DNA of 64,000 nucleotides from Rhyacophila brunnea (taxonomy: Eukaryota > Arthropoda > Insecta > Trichoptera > Rhyacophilidae), in NCBI GenBank assembly GCA_022495005.1, contig JAGYXB010001944.1, positions 62,001-126,000 of the forward strand, given 5' to 3'. The notes under the pieces were generated by a model, which saw nothing but the letters and a program-made list of their open reading frames with translations, did not search any database and was not told where the DNA came from. The position numbers were made by a program, and so were the translations under genes. Numbering within the stretch: the first letter of the stretch is position 1; each line of letters opens with the position of its first letter. Shown here piece after piece: positions 39,101 to 45,300 of the stretch.

Positions 39101-39336
39101 TATTTAGCTATCTTGTCAGAACTTCTATTTATCCGAGTTTAGTAAAATTTTTGTTGAAAGTCGAACCTTCAGAAGATGTATCCGTCCAGTGTGCTTACAC
39201 CGTTGATATGGCAATCAATGATTTGTTCAAGAAAGGATTTATCGCTGAGGCGGGTTCTTTGAAGCTTGCTGTTATGGGAATACCAAACACATTGAGAGGT
39301 TTCTCGCAGGCAATTAATTTCCACAAAAGACAATAA
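185..39336 (+). CDS. NBAS: NBAS (neuroblastoma-amplified sequence) homologue, complete, 42 coding exons
   Basis: This is a subunit of the NRZ/syntaxin-18 tethering complex, which acts at the ER in COPI-dependent Golgi-to-ER transport; vertebrate NBAS is also linked to nonsense-mediated decay. I joined 42 exons by GT-AG junctions. Every phase agrees and the coding total is 6855 nt, giving 2284 residues against about 2371 in human. The ATG at 185 opens with MAIDRPDSILYELFIYAEW, matching the family N-terminus. The stop is at 39334-39336. Order: N-terminal propeller-like NBAS_N region (about residues 60-430), acidic linker, Sec39-type helical domain (about 650-1306), then a long alpha-solenoid tail ending in a conserved AEAGSLKLAV segment. 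No internal stop or frameshift was found, so the gene looks functional. Introns range from about 70 nt to several kb and hold most of the transposon debris. The least certain exon is exon 2 (549-649): its similarity is weak, but both junctions and phases fit. Confidence 0.96.
836..1019. mobile_element. Short TA-flanked MITE with telomere-like TTAGG core
   Basis: Inverted ends GAAGTCGGTTATGGGGAAGC and its complement CTTCCCCATAACCGACTTG lie between TA dinucleotides at 834-835 and 1020-1021. The interior carries the family tag AAACACATTTTGAAAATAGCC and then GGTTAGTTTAGGTTAGGTTAGG at 912-933. Relatives lie at 6931-6986, 12474-12626 and 31194-31300. It has no coding capacity. It sits in NBAS intron 2. 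Confidence 0.7.
1023..3069. other. Remainder of NBAS intron 2, no recognised gene
   Basis: AT-rich intron sequence. A second G-rich TTAGG-like run lies at 1080-1118. CAGTAGAATCTCACTAATCC at 1230 resembles the ends of TA-flanked Tigger-type elements seen elsewhere in the window, but I found no partner end. Nothing else was recognised. Confidence 0.4.
3280..3780. repeat. Degenerate tandem repeat with recurring CCTATGTG motif
   Basis: The motif CTATGTG/CTGTGTG followed by GTGA or GAGCATCC recurs near 3302, 3408, 3449, 3489, 3533 and 3597, and inverted near 3770, separated by variable AT-rich spacers of about 40-100 nt. ATTAAATACCTCC occurs twice (about 3290 and 3389). This looks like an eroded minisatellite in NBAS intron 3. 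It carries no reading frame of note. Confidence 0.45.
4973..5160 (+). mobile_element. tRNA-derived SINE
   Basis: TTAGCTGAGTTGGTAGAG (4981-4998) is a good tRNA A-box region. A degraded B box follows near 5020-5032, and then a tail with CTCTGTGGAGG, shared with the SINE copies at 26516-26674 and 30385-30630. The cloverleaf 3' half is not tRNA-like, so this is a SINE head and not a tRNA gene. It lies in NBAS intron 4. Confidence 0.55.
6931..6986 (-). mobile_element. Half copy of the TTAGG-core MITE family
   Basis: On the minus strand this reads GTACTGTTCGGTTATACAGA followed by the family tag GCATTTTGAAAATAGC. That matches the left half of the full element at 12474-12626. The other end is missing. 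Confidence 0.55.
7917..8400. repeat. Dispersed repeat shared with NBAS intron 31
   Basis: Blocks such as CATGTCTAAATAAAACA, AGCTCACGGTGAACCGTGCT and GTACAATTTACATGTAAC occur here and in the same order at about 31140-31450. The second copy is split by a TTAGG-core MITE. The repeat is unclassified; no transposase or tRNA-like part was seen. Confidence 0.5.
9605..10215. mobile_element. Non-autonomous hAT element
   Basis: Ends CAGGGGTGCCAA and (complement of right end) CAGTGTCGCCAA are hAT-like. The 8 bases outside are TTCATAAT on the left and TTCCTAAT on the right, a 7/8 target-site duplication as expected for hAT. The 611-bp interior is AT-rich with no conserved transposase segment. It lies in NBAS intron 14. 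Confidence 0.6.
11526..12099 (-). mobile_element. Internally deleted Tigger/pogo-type DNA transposon
   Basis: TA flanks both sides (11524-11525 and 12100-12101). The ends share CTCAGTAATCCGC inside CAGT termini. A second internal inverted motif (GGCGGATTATAGT) occurs near both ends. The interior retains a transposase fragment on the minus strand. Another copy lies at 43917-44751 and a lone end at 25148-25310. It lies in NBAS intron 15, antisense to the host gene. Confidence 0.75.
11822..11965 (-). pseudogene. Fragment of Tigger/jerky-type DDE transposase
   Basis: The minus strand reads YNADETGLFWKLL and PGRKVPKDRITIMPCSNAAG. That is the core of the DDE_1 superfamily endonuclease domain, where the D of NADETG is catalytic. 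About 48 residues remain of a protein normally over 400. The same fragment, with one extra residue and a diverged end, occurs on the plus strand at 44466-44600. It is non-functional. Confidence 0.75.
12474..12626. mobile_element. Complete 153-bp MITE with TTAGG-like core
   Basis: CTGTTCGGTTATACGGA at the left and TCCGTATAACCGAACAG at the right are perfect 17-bp inverted ends flanked by TA (12472-12473, 12627-12628). The centre (12541-12593) is a run of CCTAA/CCCAA units, the complement of the insect telomere repeat TTAGG. Confidence 0.75.
13570..13870 (-). pseudogene. Possible LINE endonuclease fragment
   Basis: On the minus strand, near 13745-13805, a frame reads FNDYTIYRKYRGDGYGGE. This resembles the YxxYRxDRxxGxGGG segment of APE-type endonucleases in Jockey/CR1-like non-LTR retrotransposons. 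The rest is frame-broken, and a TTTC microsatellite-like run (13710-13730) lies inside. A short match only; other explanations are possible. Confidence 0.35.
16012..16110 (-). mobile_element. Possible tRNA-derived SINE fragment
   Basis: The minus strand reads CGCAGTGGATAGAACAG and then, 30 nt on, GAGGTTTCAGTCCCTCATGG. The spacing resembles A and B boxes of a tRNA-derived head. No tail or target duplication was identified. Confidence 0.35.
16690..18262. repeat. Minisatellite of about 123-bp units, split by a hAT insertion
   Basis: Units begin near 17840, 17963 and 18086, with a partial last unit from about 18208, each with AAGCTTAGTAAAATAGGTGA, CTACCTGCAGGGTCTTATGA, a poly-T run, and ATGCAATATCTATATTATTT. 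The first unit (16690-16761) stops exactly at ATATTATT and resumes at 17829 with the same eight bases, so the intervening hAT inserted into a pre-existing array. It lies in NBAS intron 17. Confidence 0.75.
16762..17828. mobile_element. hAT-type element with perfect 8-bp target duplication
   Basis: Ends are CAGTGGCGAAGG and CCTTCGCCACTG; the flanks are ATATTATT on both sides (16754-16761, 17829-17836). The 1067-bp interior has only short open frames, none of which I can assign to a transposase domain. It is therefore probably non-autonomous. The same end sequence type is used by the 345-bp element at 37278. Confidence 0.75.
19048..19219. mobile_element. 172-bp TA-flanked MITE related to the giant palindrome ends
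   Basis: Left CAGTCCAACCAACTTATCTG and right (complement) CAGTGCCGCAAACTTATCTG are inverted ends flanked by TA at 19046-19047 and 19220-19221. The interior block GATTCTGTCCAGTTACGAGT and the following 60 nt match the right flank of the 6.4-kb palindromic element (59745-59826). The left end matches 53451-53475. The two therefore share termini. Confidence 0.65.
19352..19865 (+). mobile_element. Non-autonomous Tigger-type element (copy A)
   Basis: CAGTATAACCTCATTTTTAC at the left and the complement CAGTATAACCCCTATTTTAC at the right lie between TA dinucleotides (19350-19351, 19866-19867). It keeps the C-terminal end of a transposase frame (19498-19698). An inverted relative, copy B, is at 28157-28603. 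Confidence 0.75.
19498..19698 (+). pseudogene. C-terminal remnant of Tigger-like transposase
   Basis: 66 codons containing EEAMRFTEGLKTYFTS, then DTFKCLYSLERELHNKI. This acidic plus helical tail pattern ends Tigger/TIGD-type transposases. No catalytic core is present. The start codon shown is simply the first ATG in the frame. The parallel region of copy B has lost the frame. Confidence 0.5.
21265..21830. repeat. Possible mobile element remnant with repeated GAGTTAACTC motif
   Basis: GCCACGGACGAGTTAACTCGC occurs at 21269-21289 and again at 21312-21332, each containing the palindrome GAGTTAACTC. Near the other end, three related blocks (ATAAACGTCGTGTCGTATTC, TCAATGGACGTCCTGTC, TTTATGGACGTTGTGTCCG) lie at 21710-21810. 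A non-autonomous DNA element is plausible, but I cannot define its ends. It lies in NBAS intron 19. Confidence 0.3.
25148..25310. mobile_element. Lone end of the 11526-type Tigger element
   Basis: TACTCTCTCAGTAATCTGCCACC and the following 140 nt, including GCGGATTATAGTGCATA, match the left end of the copy at 11526. The right end is missing. It lies in NBAS intron 26. Confidence 0.55.
25455..25525 (+). mobile_element. Terminal fragment of the GCATGGATTTACT MITE family
   Basis: GTTTACACGTGCATTTTCTTATTACGG to GTCAGTAGTAAAAGGGGTAT matches one end of the full family copies at 25907-26728 and 48201-48592. Only this end survives. Confidence 0.45.
25986..26244. mobile_element. 259-bp foldback MITE with 16-bp perfect ends and AACT duplication
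   Basis: CGTCAGCTGATTGCAG at both inverted ends is flanked by AACT at 25982-25985 and 26245-26248. The empty site, ACAATAACTGTTTAC, can be read in the sister element at 48201-48592, confirming the insertion. Inner inverted blocks (GAGTTTTTTGAAACA) also pair. Confidence 0.75.
26516..26674 (+). mobile_element. 5'-truncated SINE inside a MITE
   Basis: Matches the 3' part of the SINE at 30385-30630: TTGTTTTTCAATTTGTGT, GAGTCAGAGTATGGAC, TTGAGCAAGTGGCTGACATC, CTCTGTGGAGGCCCATCTGA, and the GGATCAGACATGGT end. The tRNA-like head is absent. Confidence 0.65.
27908..28680. mobile_element. hAT-type element with nested Tigger copy B
   Basis: Ends CAGTGGCGTGTGGT and (complement) CAGTGGCATGCGGT, flanked by GTAAATAT and GTGACTAT (6/8 identical), fit a degraded hAT with 8-bp duplication. 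Most of the interior is Tigger copy B (28157-28603). It lies in NBAS intron 28. Confidence 0.6.
28157..28603 (-). mobile_element. Non-autonomous Tigger-type element (copy B)
   Basis: Inverted relative of copy A with TA on both sides (28155-28156, 28604-28605). Includes a run of nine G near 28229. Its end motifs are CAGTATAACCCCTATTTTAC and (complement) CAGTATAACCTCGTTTTTAC. Confidence 0.7.
29779..30683 (+). mobile_element. hAT (ZBED5-like) remnant with SINE inserted near its 3' end
   Basis: Left end CAGTGTTTCCGAAAGTGGGG; flanks TTATAGAC and ATATAGAC (7/8) suggest the boundaries. The plus strand keeps a transposase C-terminus near 30030-30200: FPFPTSYLCVD followed by SKKRNRLLDVEPHLRLKLT. This is the hAT dimerisation-region signature (SYLCE...KxRNRLDVExDLRLxL). 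The normal block between LCE and the K-rich motif is shortened. The right inverted end is poorly preserved. Confidence 0.6.
30385..30630 (+). mobile_element. Full-length tRNA-derived SINE with 10-bp target duplication
   Basis: GGCCGCGTGGCTTAAGCGCT (A box) and GGTTCGAATCC (B box, 30441-30451) form a tRNA-like head. A 170-nt tail follows, ending ATGGTCGG plus A-run. ACTAAGTGTT is repeated at 30375-30384 and 30631-30640. The head could be mistaken for a tRNA gene, but the target duplication and the shared tail make it a SINE. It inserted into the hAT at 29779. Confidence 0.8.
31030..31450. repeat. Second copy of the 7917-type dispersed repeat, with MITE insertion
   Basis: Shares CATGTCTAAATAAAACA and AGCTCACGGCGAACTGTGCTACGG with 7917-8400. 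At 31194-31300 it contains part of a TTAGG-core MITE (TTTTGAAAATAGCCGATATA, then AAGGTTAGGTTAGG) lacking its right end. Confidence 0.5.
31787..33535. other. NBAS intron 32
   Basis: Holds a possible tRNA-derived SINE head at 32338-32395 and a block at 32475-32535 (AATACACTCTAATCTGATTT, CAAACGCGCCAAAAGAAGTA) that recurs at 15352-15410 in intron 17. A GC-richer stretch at 32760-33070 has no recognised function. No exon is needed here for frame continuity. Confidence 0.5.
32338..32395 (+). mobile_element. tRNA-like SINE head
   Basis: GTGGCGTAAAGGTAGTGATA resembles an A box and GGTTCAAATCC (32372-32382) is a good B box, 25 nt apart. The stems do not form a proper cloverleaf and there is no matching acceptor arm, so a SINE fragment is more likely than a tRNA gene. 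Confidence 0.4.
34324..34500 (+). mobile_element. Possible tRNA-derived SINE
   Basis: GGGTCTCATGGTGCAGTGTG followed by CCGGGGCCTCCGGGTTCGTTTTC gives A-box and B-box-like motifs. The sequence ends at the TA flank of the next MITE. No duplication was found. Confidence 0.35.
34503..35091. mobile_element. 589-bp TA-flanked mariner/Tigger-type MITE
   Basis: CAGTCGAACTTGGTTATTAC at the left and the complement CAGTCGAACTCAGTTATTAC at the right, between TA dinucleotides (34501-34502, 35092-35093). A second inverted motif (GCTCATTATAA) lies internally at both sides. No transposase frame. It lies in NBAS intron 35. Confidence 0.75.
35871..36545 (-). mobile_element. Deleted Tc1/mariner-like element with AACAATGATTCGGTT ends
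   Basis: AAAACAAAACAATGATTCGG near 35874 and its complement near 36517-36540 are inverted ends continuing into TGTGCGTGCGG versus a diverged copy. The minus strand starts a transposase-like frame at about 36331: KLGRGIPLTGQSKELIFNLY, resembling N-terminal segments of insect Tc1/mariner-like proteins. After a frameshift it continues as the 82-codon frame at 36000-36248. It lies in NBAS intron 37. Confidence 0.5.
37278..37622. mobile_element. 345-bp palindromic hAT MITE with perfect 8-bp duplication
   Basis: CAGTAGCGAAGGGTGGAGGT at the left pairs with the right-end complement CAGTGGTGAAGGGTGGAGGT. Pairing continues for about 130 nt (AGGCTGTTAAGATC, GCCATAAATAGTGCA, GAAATAGGACTAC). The flanks are TTGTTAAT on both sides (37270-37277, 37623-37630). 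Ends resemble the 1067-bp hAT at 16762. It lies in NBAS intron 38. Confidence 0.8.
38645..38815. repeat. Interleaved inverted repeats
   Basis: CAGTGCTCAAAACACGCCTGGCGTG pairs with GCCAGGCGTGTCTTGAGCACTG, and CACTGCTGACCAGTTAATTACCA pairs with TGGTAATTAACTGGTCAGCGGTG. The two pairs interlock, so they look like two related MITE ends in series. Similar GGTCAGCAGTG/AATTA motifs occur near 25430-25460. It lies in NBAS intron 41. Confidence 0.5.
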
Positions 39337-39353
39337 GAGAAAGCAGATGTAGC

Positions 39354-39359
39354 AATAAA
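39354..39359 (+). promoter_or_regulatory. Polyadenylation signal AATAAA of NBAS
   Basis: A canonical AATAAA lies 17 nt after the NBAS stop codon. It is the nearest candidate and would give a very short 3' UTR. Other AT-rich hexamers follow within 100 nt, so the used site is an inference. Confidence 0.5.
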
Positions 39360-40415
39360 TCATAGACAAGCATTAGTGTATTTATTCTATTTGTGCAGCT
39401 TAAATTTTATTTTATTTATAATGTGTATGTTGATTAATTTATACATAAAATTCTTAAATCAATGAACACAATGATCTTTTATTAGAACCTATTATCCTTA
39501 TTACTACCACACCCATTGCAAAATCCGAACATCAAATGGTTATACTCTTATCTACGTAGAGATAAAAACCAGAACCCTGGGCTTAAGATTCTGGGTTTCA
39601 TCCCAGCTAGGTTGATACTATATTACGAAAATGTACAAATCACTGCATATCGAACAGTATTTTGTGATCTTTGTAAATAATTTTGTGAAACATTCAACTA
39701 ATGTATTGAAGTTGCTGGTCTACATTAACTGCTATAGGTAACTATTATATAGATATGTTAATATATATTATAAGTCGGGTGGGTAACTCAACATTCGAGT
39801 GCACCGCTGTTTTTAAGTACTTAAGAACCAACATCTCCCAAAAGAGCGAGGTGAACCTCGAACTTACCACCGCACTAAGTCCATTAAGACTCAGTCTTGA
39901 TGGACGTGGCTCTACAAGACCAGGTTCCAAATATTTCAGAATCATTACCTGGCCGTGGTGTGGCGATTGAGAATATACAGAGTGAGTAACTTAAATTTCT
40001 TCTCTCTGACGCTTGTGGTAGGTGTAGTCAGGCTTGAAGCAACTTAAGAGGTAGTCCCAACAAATTAGATTCGTTTAATAAACAATACATATTTTTTTTT
40101 GCAATTCTATATACCTATGTTTATTGAGCTTTCATTATCTGAAGATTTTCATTTTTACCCTACTTATCGTGATTTACCTCCCTGACCACGATATTTGATG
40201 AATTGAATTTGAAAAAAATATATTTAACAGTGATGAAAAACATTAGATTCAAGATTTAGATTTCGGCCTTCGGGATTTCGTCAGGCATCCAGTACCTAAG
40301 TAGTTTATCAATCAAACTACTGACACATTTATACTAAGCAGATAACTTACTTAATATTTTGTTTGTAATTTCATACTATCTTAAAATACGCATTTATGCA
40401 TAATAATATACATGT
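39360..40415. other. NBAS-MRPS29 intergenic DNA, proximal part
   Basis: No gene. GGGTTTCATCCCAGC near 39593 resembles a tRNA B box, but no A box is convincing. A GC-richer stretch at 39775-39980 has short open frames on both strands without recognisable domains. Confidence 0.4.
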
Positions 40416-40419
40416 TTAA

Positions 40420-41746
40420 GGGGGGACATGCTCGTCGAAGGTCAAAATTGAGTTTTTATTGTATTTTCAAACCATGATCCTGGACACTCCTTAAACGTTG
40501 TAGATAATCTATTTATATAATTTTGAAGCCTTATTATCCTTTATAGTTATTTTAAACATTTGATGACTGCATAAAGTATTTTTGTTACATAAAATAGTAT
40601 TCTTTTAAACCTCTCGCTCTAATGTTTTAGAATATAGTCATATTTCGGTACATAACTGTGCAGTGGTGTTAAGATTTTTTACATTTATTAATTTTTAAAC
40701 GCATTTATAAAACCATTGGTATAATTTATTACGAGATAATTTTTGTAAAATATTCACGATAAAAAATTATATTGATAATCTCTGTGATCCCAAATTTGAC
40801 AAGAATTAGGCATTTTATTATTCAAAAAATCGGCAAGATTAACACATTTGAAGATGATTCTAAAGATACTTATTATAAGCTATGTCTTTGACCATTCAAG
40901 TGTGATAAACATCTTATGAATAATGATTGCTTTATAATAATTATTGACCTAAGAATAAGGTAGTGTTTTTTTGAAATACGCCATTTCTTTTGTCATTCCC
41001 CAGTGGTTAAGCTACAACATACGGCCGTAGCCATAAATTGACAAACTATAATTGAAGTAGGGAGTAAAATGATATTGACGCGCGTGTTTGAACGTGTACC
41101 GTTTAATTTTTTTTTTTAAATAAATTCAGTTAGGTACATGTTCAAACACGCGCGTTAACATAATTTTACTCCCTACTTTAATTAGAGTTTGTCAATTTAT
41201 GGCTACGGCCGTATGTTGTAGCTTAACCACTAGGGAATGACAAAAGAAATGGCGTATTTCAAAAAAACACTACCTTATTCTTAGGTCAATAATTATTATA
41301 AAGCAATCATTATTCATAAGATGTTTATCACACTTGAATGGTCAAAGACATAGCTTATAATAAATATATTTAGAATCATCTTCAAATGTGTTAATCTTGC
41401 CGATTTTTTGAATAATAAAATGCCTAATTCTTAATTTGGGATCACAAGATTGGAATTTTTTATCGTGAATATTTTACAAAAATTATCTCGTAATAAATTA
41501 TGCTAATGGTTTTATAAATGCGTTTAAAAATTAATAAATGTAAAAAATCTTAACACCACTGCACATTATGTACCGAAATATGACTATATTCTTATCCCAC
41601 TATTTGTAATAAAAATACTTTATATAAAGGATAAAAGGCTTAAAATTATATAACTAGATTATCTACAACGTTTAAGGAGTGTCCAGGATCATGGTTTGAA
41701 AATACAATAAAAACTCAATTTTGACCTTCGACGAGCATGTCCCCCC
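40420..41746. mobile_element. 1.33-kb foldback element flanked by TTAA
   Basis: GGGGGGACATGCTCGTCGAA at the left and its exact complement at the right are flanked by TTAA (40416-40419, 41747-41750). The arms of about 645 nt stay paired all the way to a centre near 41083, leaving a loop of about 30-40 nt. There are few mismatches and small indels (for example GAATAAGGTAGTGTTTTTTT against its complement is exact). A TTAA target is typical of piggyBac. There is no open frame. RNA from either strand would form a very long hairpin. Confidence 0.85.
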
Positions 41747-41987
41747 TTAAGCTTTATTATAATATTAAGTAGATAAAACGCTGAAATATAATGTAATTTT
41801 CATTCTAACATCTAAAATTAGTTTTAATATTTGTTGTAAATATAAATAAGTACCCATGTATAGACAATAAATTAATTGATTATGCACATCTTCAAGTTTT
41901 AGCGAGGGAAGAATTATTTTCTTTTAATAAACATCATAAGGCATAATAATTATTCTCAATCTATATTAAAAATGTGTCAAGCGCGAA

Positions 41988-42210
41988 ATGTATAAGGTAC
42001 AACTACTGAGAAGATGGAAGCATATTAAACTGACTTGCTTATTTACTCCAACAAATCGTAACGTACGTCTATTCCTTTGCGCATTTAATTCAACTGTGCG
42101 GCGTCCAATCTTCCCGGAGGCCAATTGGGTCGGCGTCCAATTGGGCCGTCGTCCGATTGTACCGGCGGCCAATTACCGGAGGCCAGTTCGCGGTGCCAAA
42201 TCGTCCCATT
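41988..42210. repeat. GC-rich short tandem motif
   Basis: Imperfect 17-20-nt units of the form GGCGTCCAATTGGGCC / GGAGGCCAATTGGGTC run through 42103-42200. Unlike the surrounding AT-rich DNA they are GC-rich. The reading frames through them are repetitive artefacts. Probably part of a dispersed repeat. Confidence 0.45.
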
Positions 42211-42279
42211 CCCTGAATTCCCTACCTATTTTTAATGAAGATGTTATAAAATAAAGATAAATTTGTATCATTTTCATAA

Positions 42280-42285
42280 TTTATT
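42280..42285 (-). promoter_or_regulatory. Polyadenylation signal AATAAA of MRPS29
   Basis: On the minus strand AATAAA lies 43 nt downstream of the MRPS29 stop codon. It is the nearest canonical hexamer. Confidence 0.5.
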
Positions 42286-42328
42286 CAACTTATTATATTT
42301 TTAATACTACAATATTTTATTTGATATT

Positions 42329-45300
42329 TTATAATGGTGCACATATCTTCATCAAATTATATGGATTTCTCCCGCTAATAAAACCCAATTCATCTTCAAT
42401 TCCTGGATCTGCTCGGAGCCACATTCTATCTCTGTAATAAGCTAAACAGCTTATAATCTCCTTTTCTGAGTAGTTTTTGACCTCAATCGGTATAAATGGA
42501 TCCAAATGCTCGAAACCCTTGAAAAAAACAATCATTAACAAATATGTCTCCAAGGCTTTACAAATTTAACATAAATATTTTCAGTATGAGGGCAATAAAA
42601 TTTTGATAATTTAGTTGAGGAAATATTCACCTCTTTTCCAAGTAAATATCTTGGGAAATATGAATCTTGTTTTACATCACATACTGCCATCTGATCAACA
42701 GTCACCACAATAAAACCATTGCACTAAAAAATAAAAAATAAATTAATTATATACTTTATTACACACAACGCAAATCAAATATTACATATATGAAGGTATT
42801 AATTAGCAAAAACTCTTAGAATTAAAAATATGTATTATCTGACCCCCTTGAAGAGAAGGGAGGGCTGACGGTGATACCTCTTTGGCGGTAGGACGGGCAC
42901 ATGAGAGACAAATTACAAGTTGCTACACACAAATTAATGCGTTACCTACTGGAATTACGCCAATGTTTGATAAACCAACAAATTTTGATCACTAAATTAA
43001 AAGTTATATAACTTGAACCTACCGGTATATTTCAATTAGAAAATCAATCAATTCTGAAAACATTTAAACTTATCATTACATCAAATAAAACAGAATGCAC
43101 TCGAAATTATTTACACCCAACCTTGAAAAATCATTTAAACTTTAAACTTAAATATCAAATATATTTTGAATGGTAAAGTTATATGCAGTGGCGGCTCGTG
43201 GATAAGATATTTGTTATTAATTATTAGCAACTTACTGTTTACATGGTGACTAATTAGTAATATGTATACCGATATCATTAAATTAGTAAGGAAACCCAGT
43301 ATCAGAAACAAAAACGAAGTAAAAAAAAAACAATAGATTTTAGGTACCTATTCAAAGAGGGGTAGGTTTATATTGCATTTTATGGATATGAAGACTTCAG
43401 ACCACAGGTGAAATTTTGTACAACTCAAGACACATTAACTGTTTGGAGGATTCAGATGAATAAATTATTATTAGATAAACCGACAACTTGATAAAACTCA
43501 AATTGTTCAAAGGCAAACTGATGCTTCAATTGGTGACAATATTTGTAACGACCAATAATGAATAAATTTCAATCAAATCAATAAGACAATAAATAGCATA
43601 TTGACAGCTGAAAGAGATTCTTTGGTTTATCACACTTTATCATTTTGTTTGCTCTTGCGGTGTGTCAATATGATAATCAAATCTAATAATATCTTATGTT
43701 ATAAATTGATTCTTACCCAATTATTTTTAGTTAGCTCTTGAAAGGCATAAGTATTTGGTACTTCATTAGGAAGGAATTTTTTTTTACTGTTGGTGCGAAG
43801 CCTCGTCGGATAGTAAAATGCGTTGAATCCATCAACCGCAACAAATGTTTTACACCTTAAAGAAAATCATCAACCAATATTACATCAAATAAATATCAGT
43901 AAAATGTAACAACATACAGCTCTCAGTAATCCGCCGCTCGATTATCAGACAACAACTATAATCTGCTGTTATTTTTACTAGATGAAAGCACTAAATCAAG
44001 CTCTATAATTCGCCGGTATTCGATTGTCAAATTCAGTAGCCCGCCGCATACAAGTAGAGTTGGGTTTCGGGAATTTCCCGACGGGAATTCTCAAGAAATT
44101 TTCGAGATTTTCCATCCCGAATCTTGAGAATTGAAATTTTTAACATTTCGGGAAATCCCGGATCTCGAGAATCTCTTCTCGGGATTCAGGATTTCTTTAT
44201 TATCAAATATTAATTGAAAAACGATTTTCTATATGAAAAAAGTAGACATAAAACAGTCTGTGTTTTTTGAAATTCTATTTTAATAAGTAATGTTTTCAAT
44301 TATTTTTGTTTCCCTACTTTTGGATTTTTACAGGTTTTTTTTAAAATTCCCGATATCTCGAGAATTCTTTTCTGGAAATCCCGAATCTCGAGAATTCAAA
44401 ATTTCATCATTTCGGGAAATCTCGAGATTGAGATTTTCTCGGGAAATACCCAACTCTACATACAAGTATACAACGCAGATGAGACGGGTTTATTTTGGAA
44501 ATTTCTCCTTCGTAAAACGTACGTTCATCGCCGGGTAAGTCATGAACCGGGAGGAAAGTGCCCAAGGACCGCATAACAATTATGCCATGCATCCTAAGCC
44601 ATTCAAGAATATCTGCCTCACTGAACAACTATTTTCATGAAATACCTGTTTTATTTTTACCATATTTTGTATGCATACACTATAATCCACCGCTTTTACT
44701 AATTGGACATTTGTCTGGTTTTTGGGATGACGGATTACTGAGAGAGTACTGTATTTTCATTTTTGATAGATTATTCCAAAATGGACATTACAATTTTATT
44801 AATTCAAGATGTTCACAACATCACCCACCATCTCATGGCAGGTTAGATCTAATCGTTGGTAAAACAAACAACTAATGCTACCGATTTTTCAGATACGTCA
44901 ATAAAATTAGCCTGAATGGCAGAAGACAAAAAACATGTAGGTAGTCAATAAAGATTTTTTCTAACTTTTAAACTACAGTATAAGCCCAAGAGAAAGCCTT
45001 AATGTCTGGTGCAACTTATTACATATCGCTAATAAATTTCAGGCTACTCTCTTATTGAATATTTTTTCTCACACAATATGGGCTATTGAGTGATCCTACA
45101 TACACATTTAACAGCACCTGTCCCGATCCAGATTCCCTCTGATTAGCAAGGAGCAAAGTATGAAGAGTTTCGACAGCTTCAAATACCTGGGGGTACACAT
45201 CACGGGAGATGGCATTTTGCAGAGAGCTTGCTATCCGAATGGGAATGGCTGGAAGTAACATTCAACTCAATGCGGAATGTCTGGGACTCACGATTGTACT

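Larger units (their letters stand above)
24424..39336 (+). other. NBAS: NBAS exons 25-42: C-terminal helical solenoid
   Basis: Exons: 24424-24556, 24765-24880, 25627-25871, 26811-27028, 29144-29346, 29510-29710, 30799-30959, 31599-31786, 33536-33672, 33759-33860, 33981-34112, 35399-35575, 35653-35803, 36908-37004, 37685-37814, 37886-38003, 38092-38217, 39037-39336 (residues 1307-2284). Exon 27 has CHTFYKVLFKDCHMSTFATQ, exon 28 VCCFLYYYSLVNYIE, exon 32 MYRLWLSKFFFD, exon 42 AEAGSLKLAVMGIPNTLRGF; each lines up in order with vertebrate NBAS. At exon 31 two overlapping GT donors exist (30958 and 30960). Only the second, GTGAGT at 30960, keeps the frame into exon 32. A polyadenylation hexamer follows the stop by 17 nt. 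Confidence 0.93.

Noticed and set aside
44290..44538. Plus-strand frame rich in SREF/NPESREF words
   Set aside because: It is the translation of the CTCGGGAATTTC words of a foldback MITE running into a Tigger fragment.
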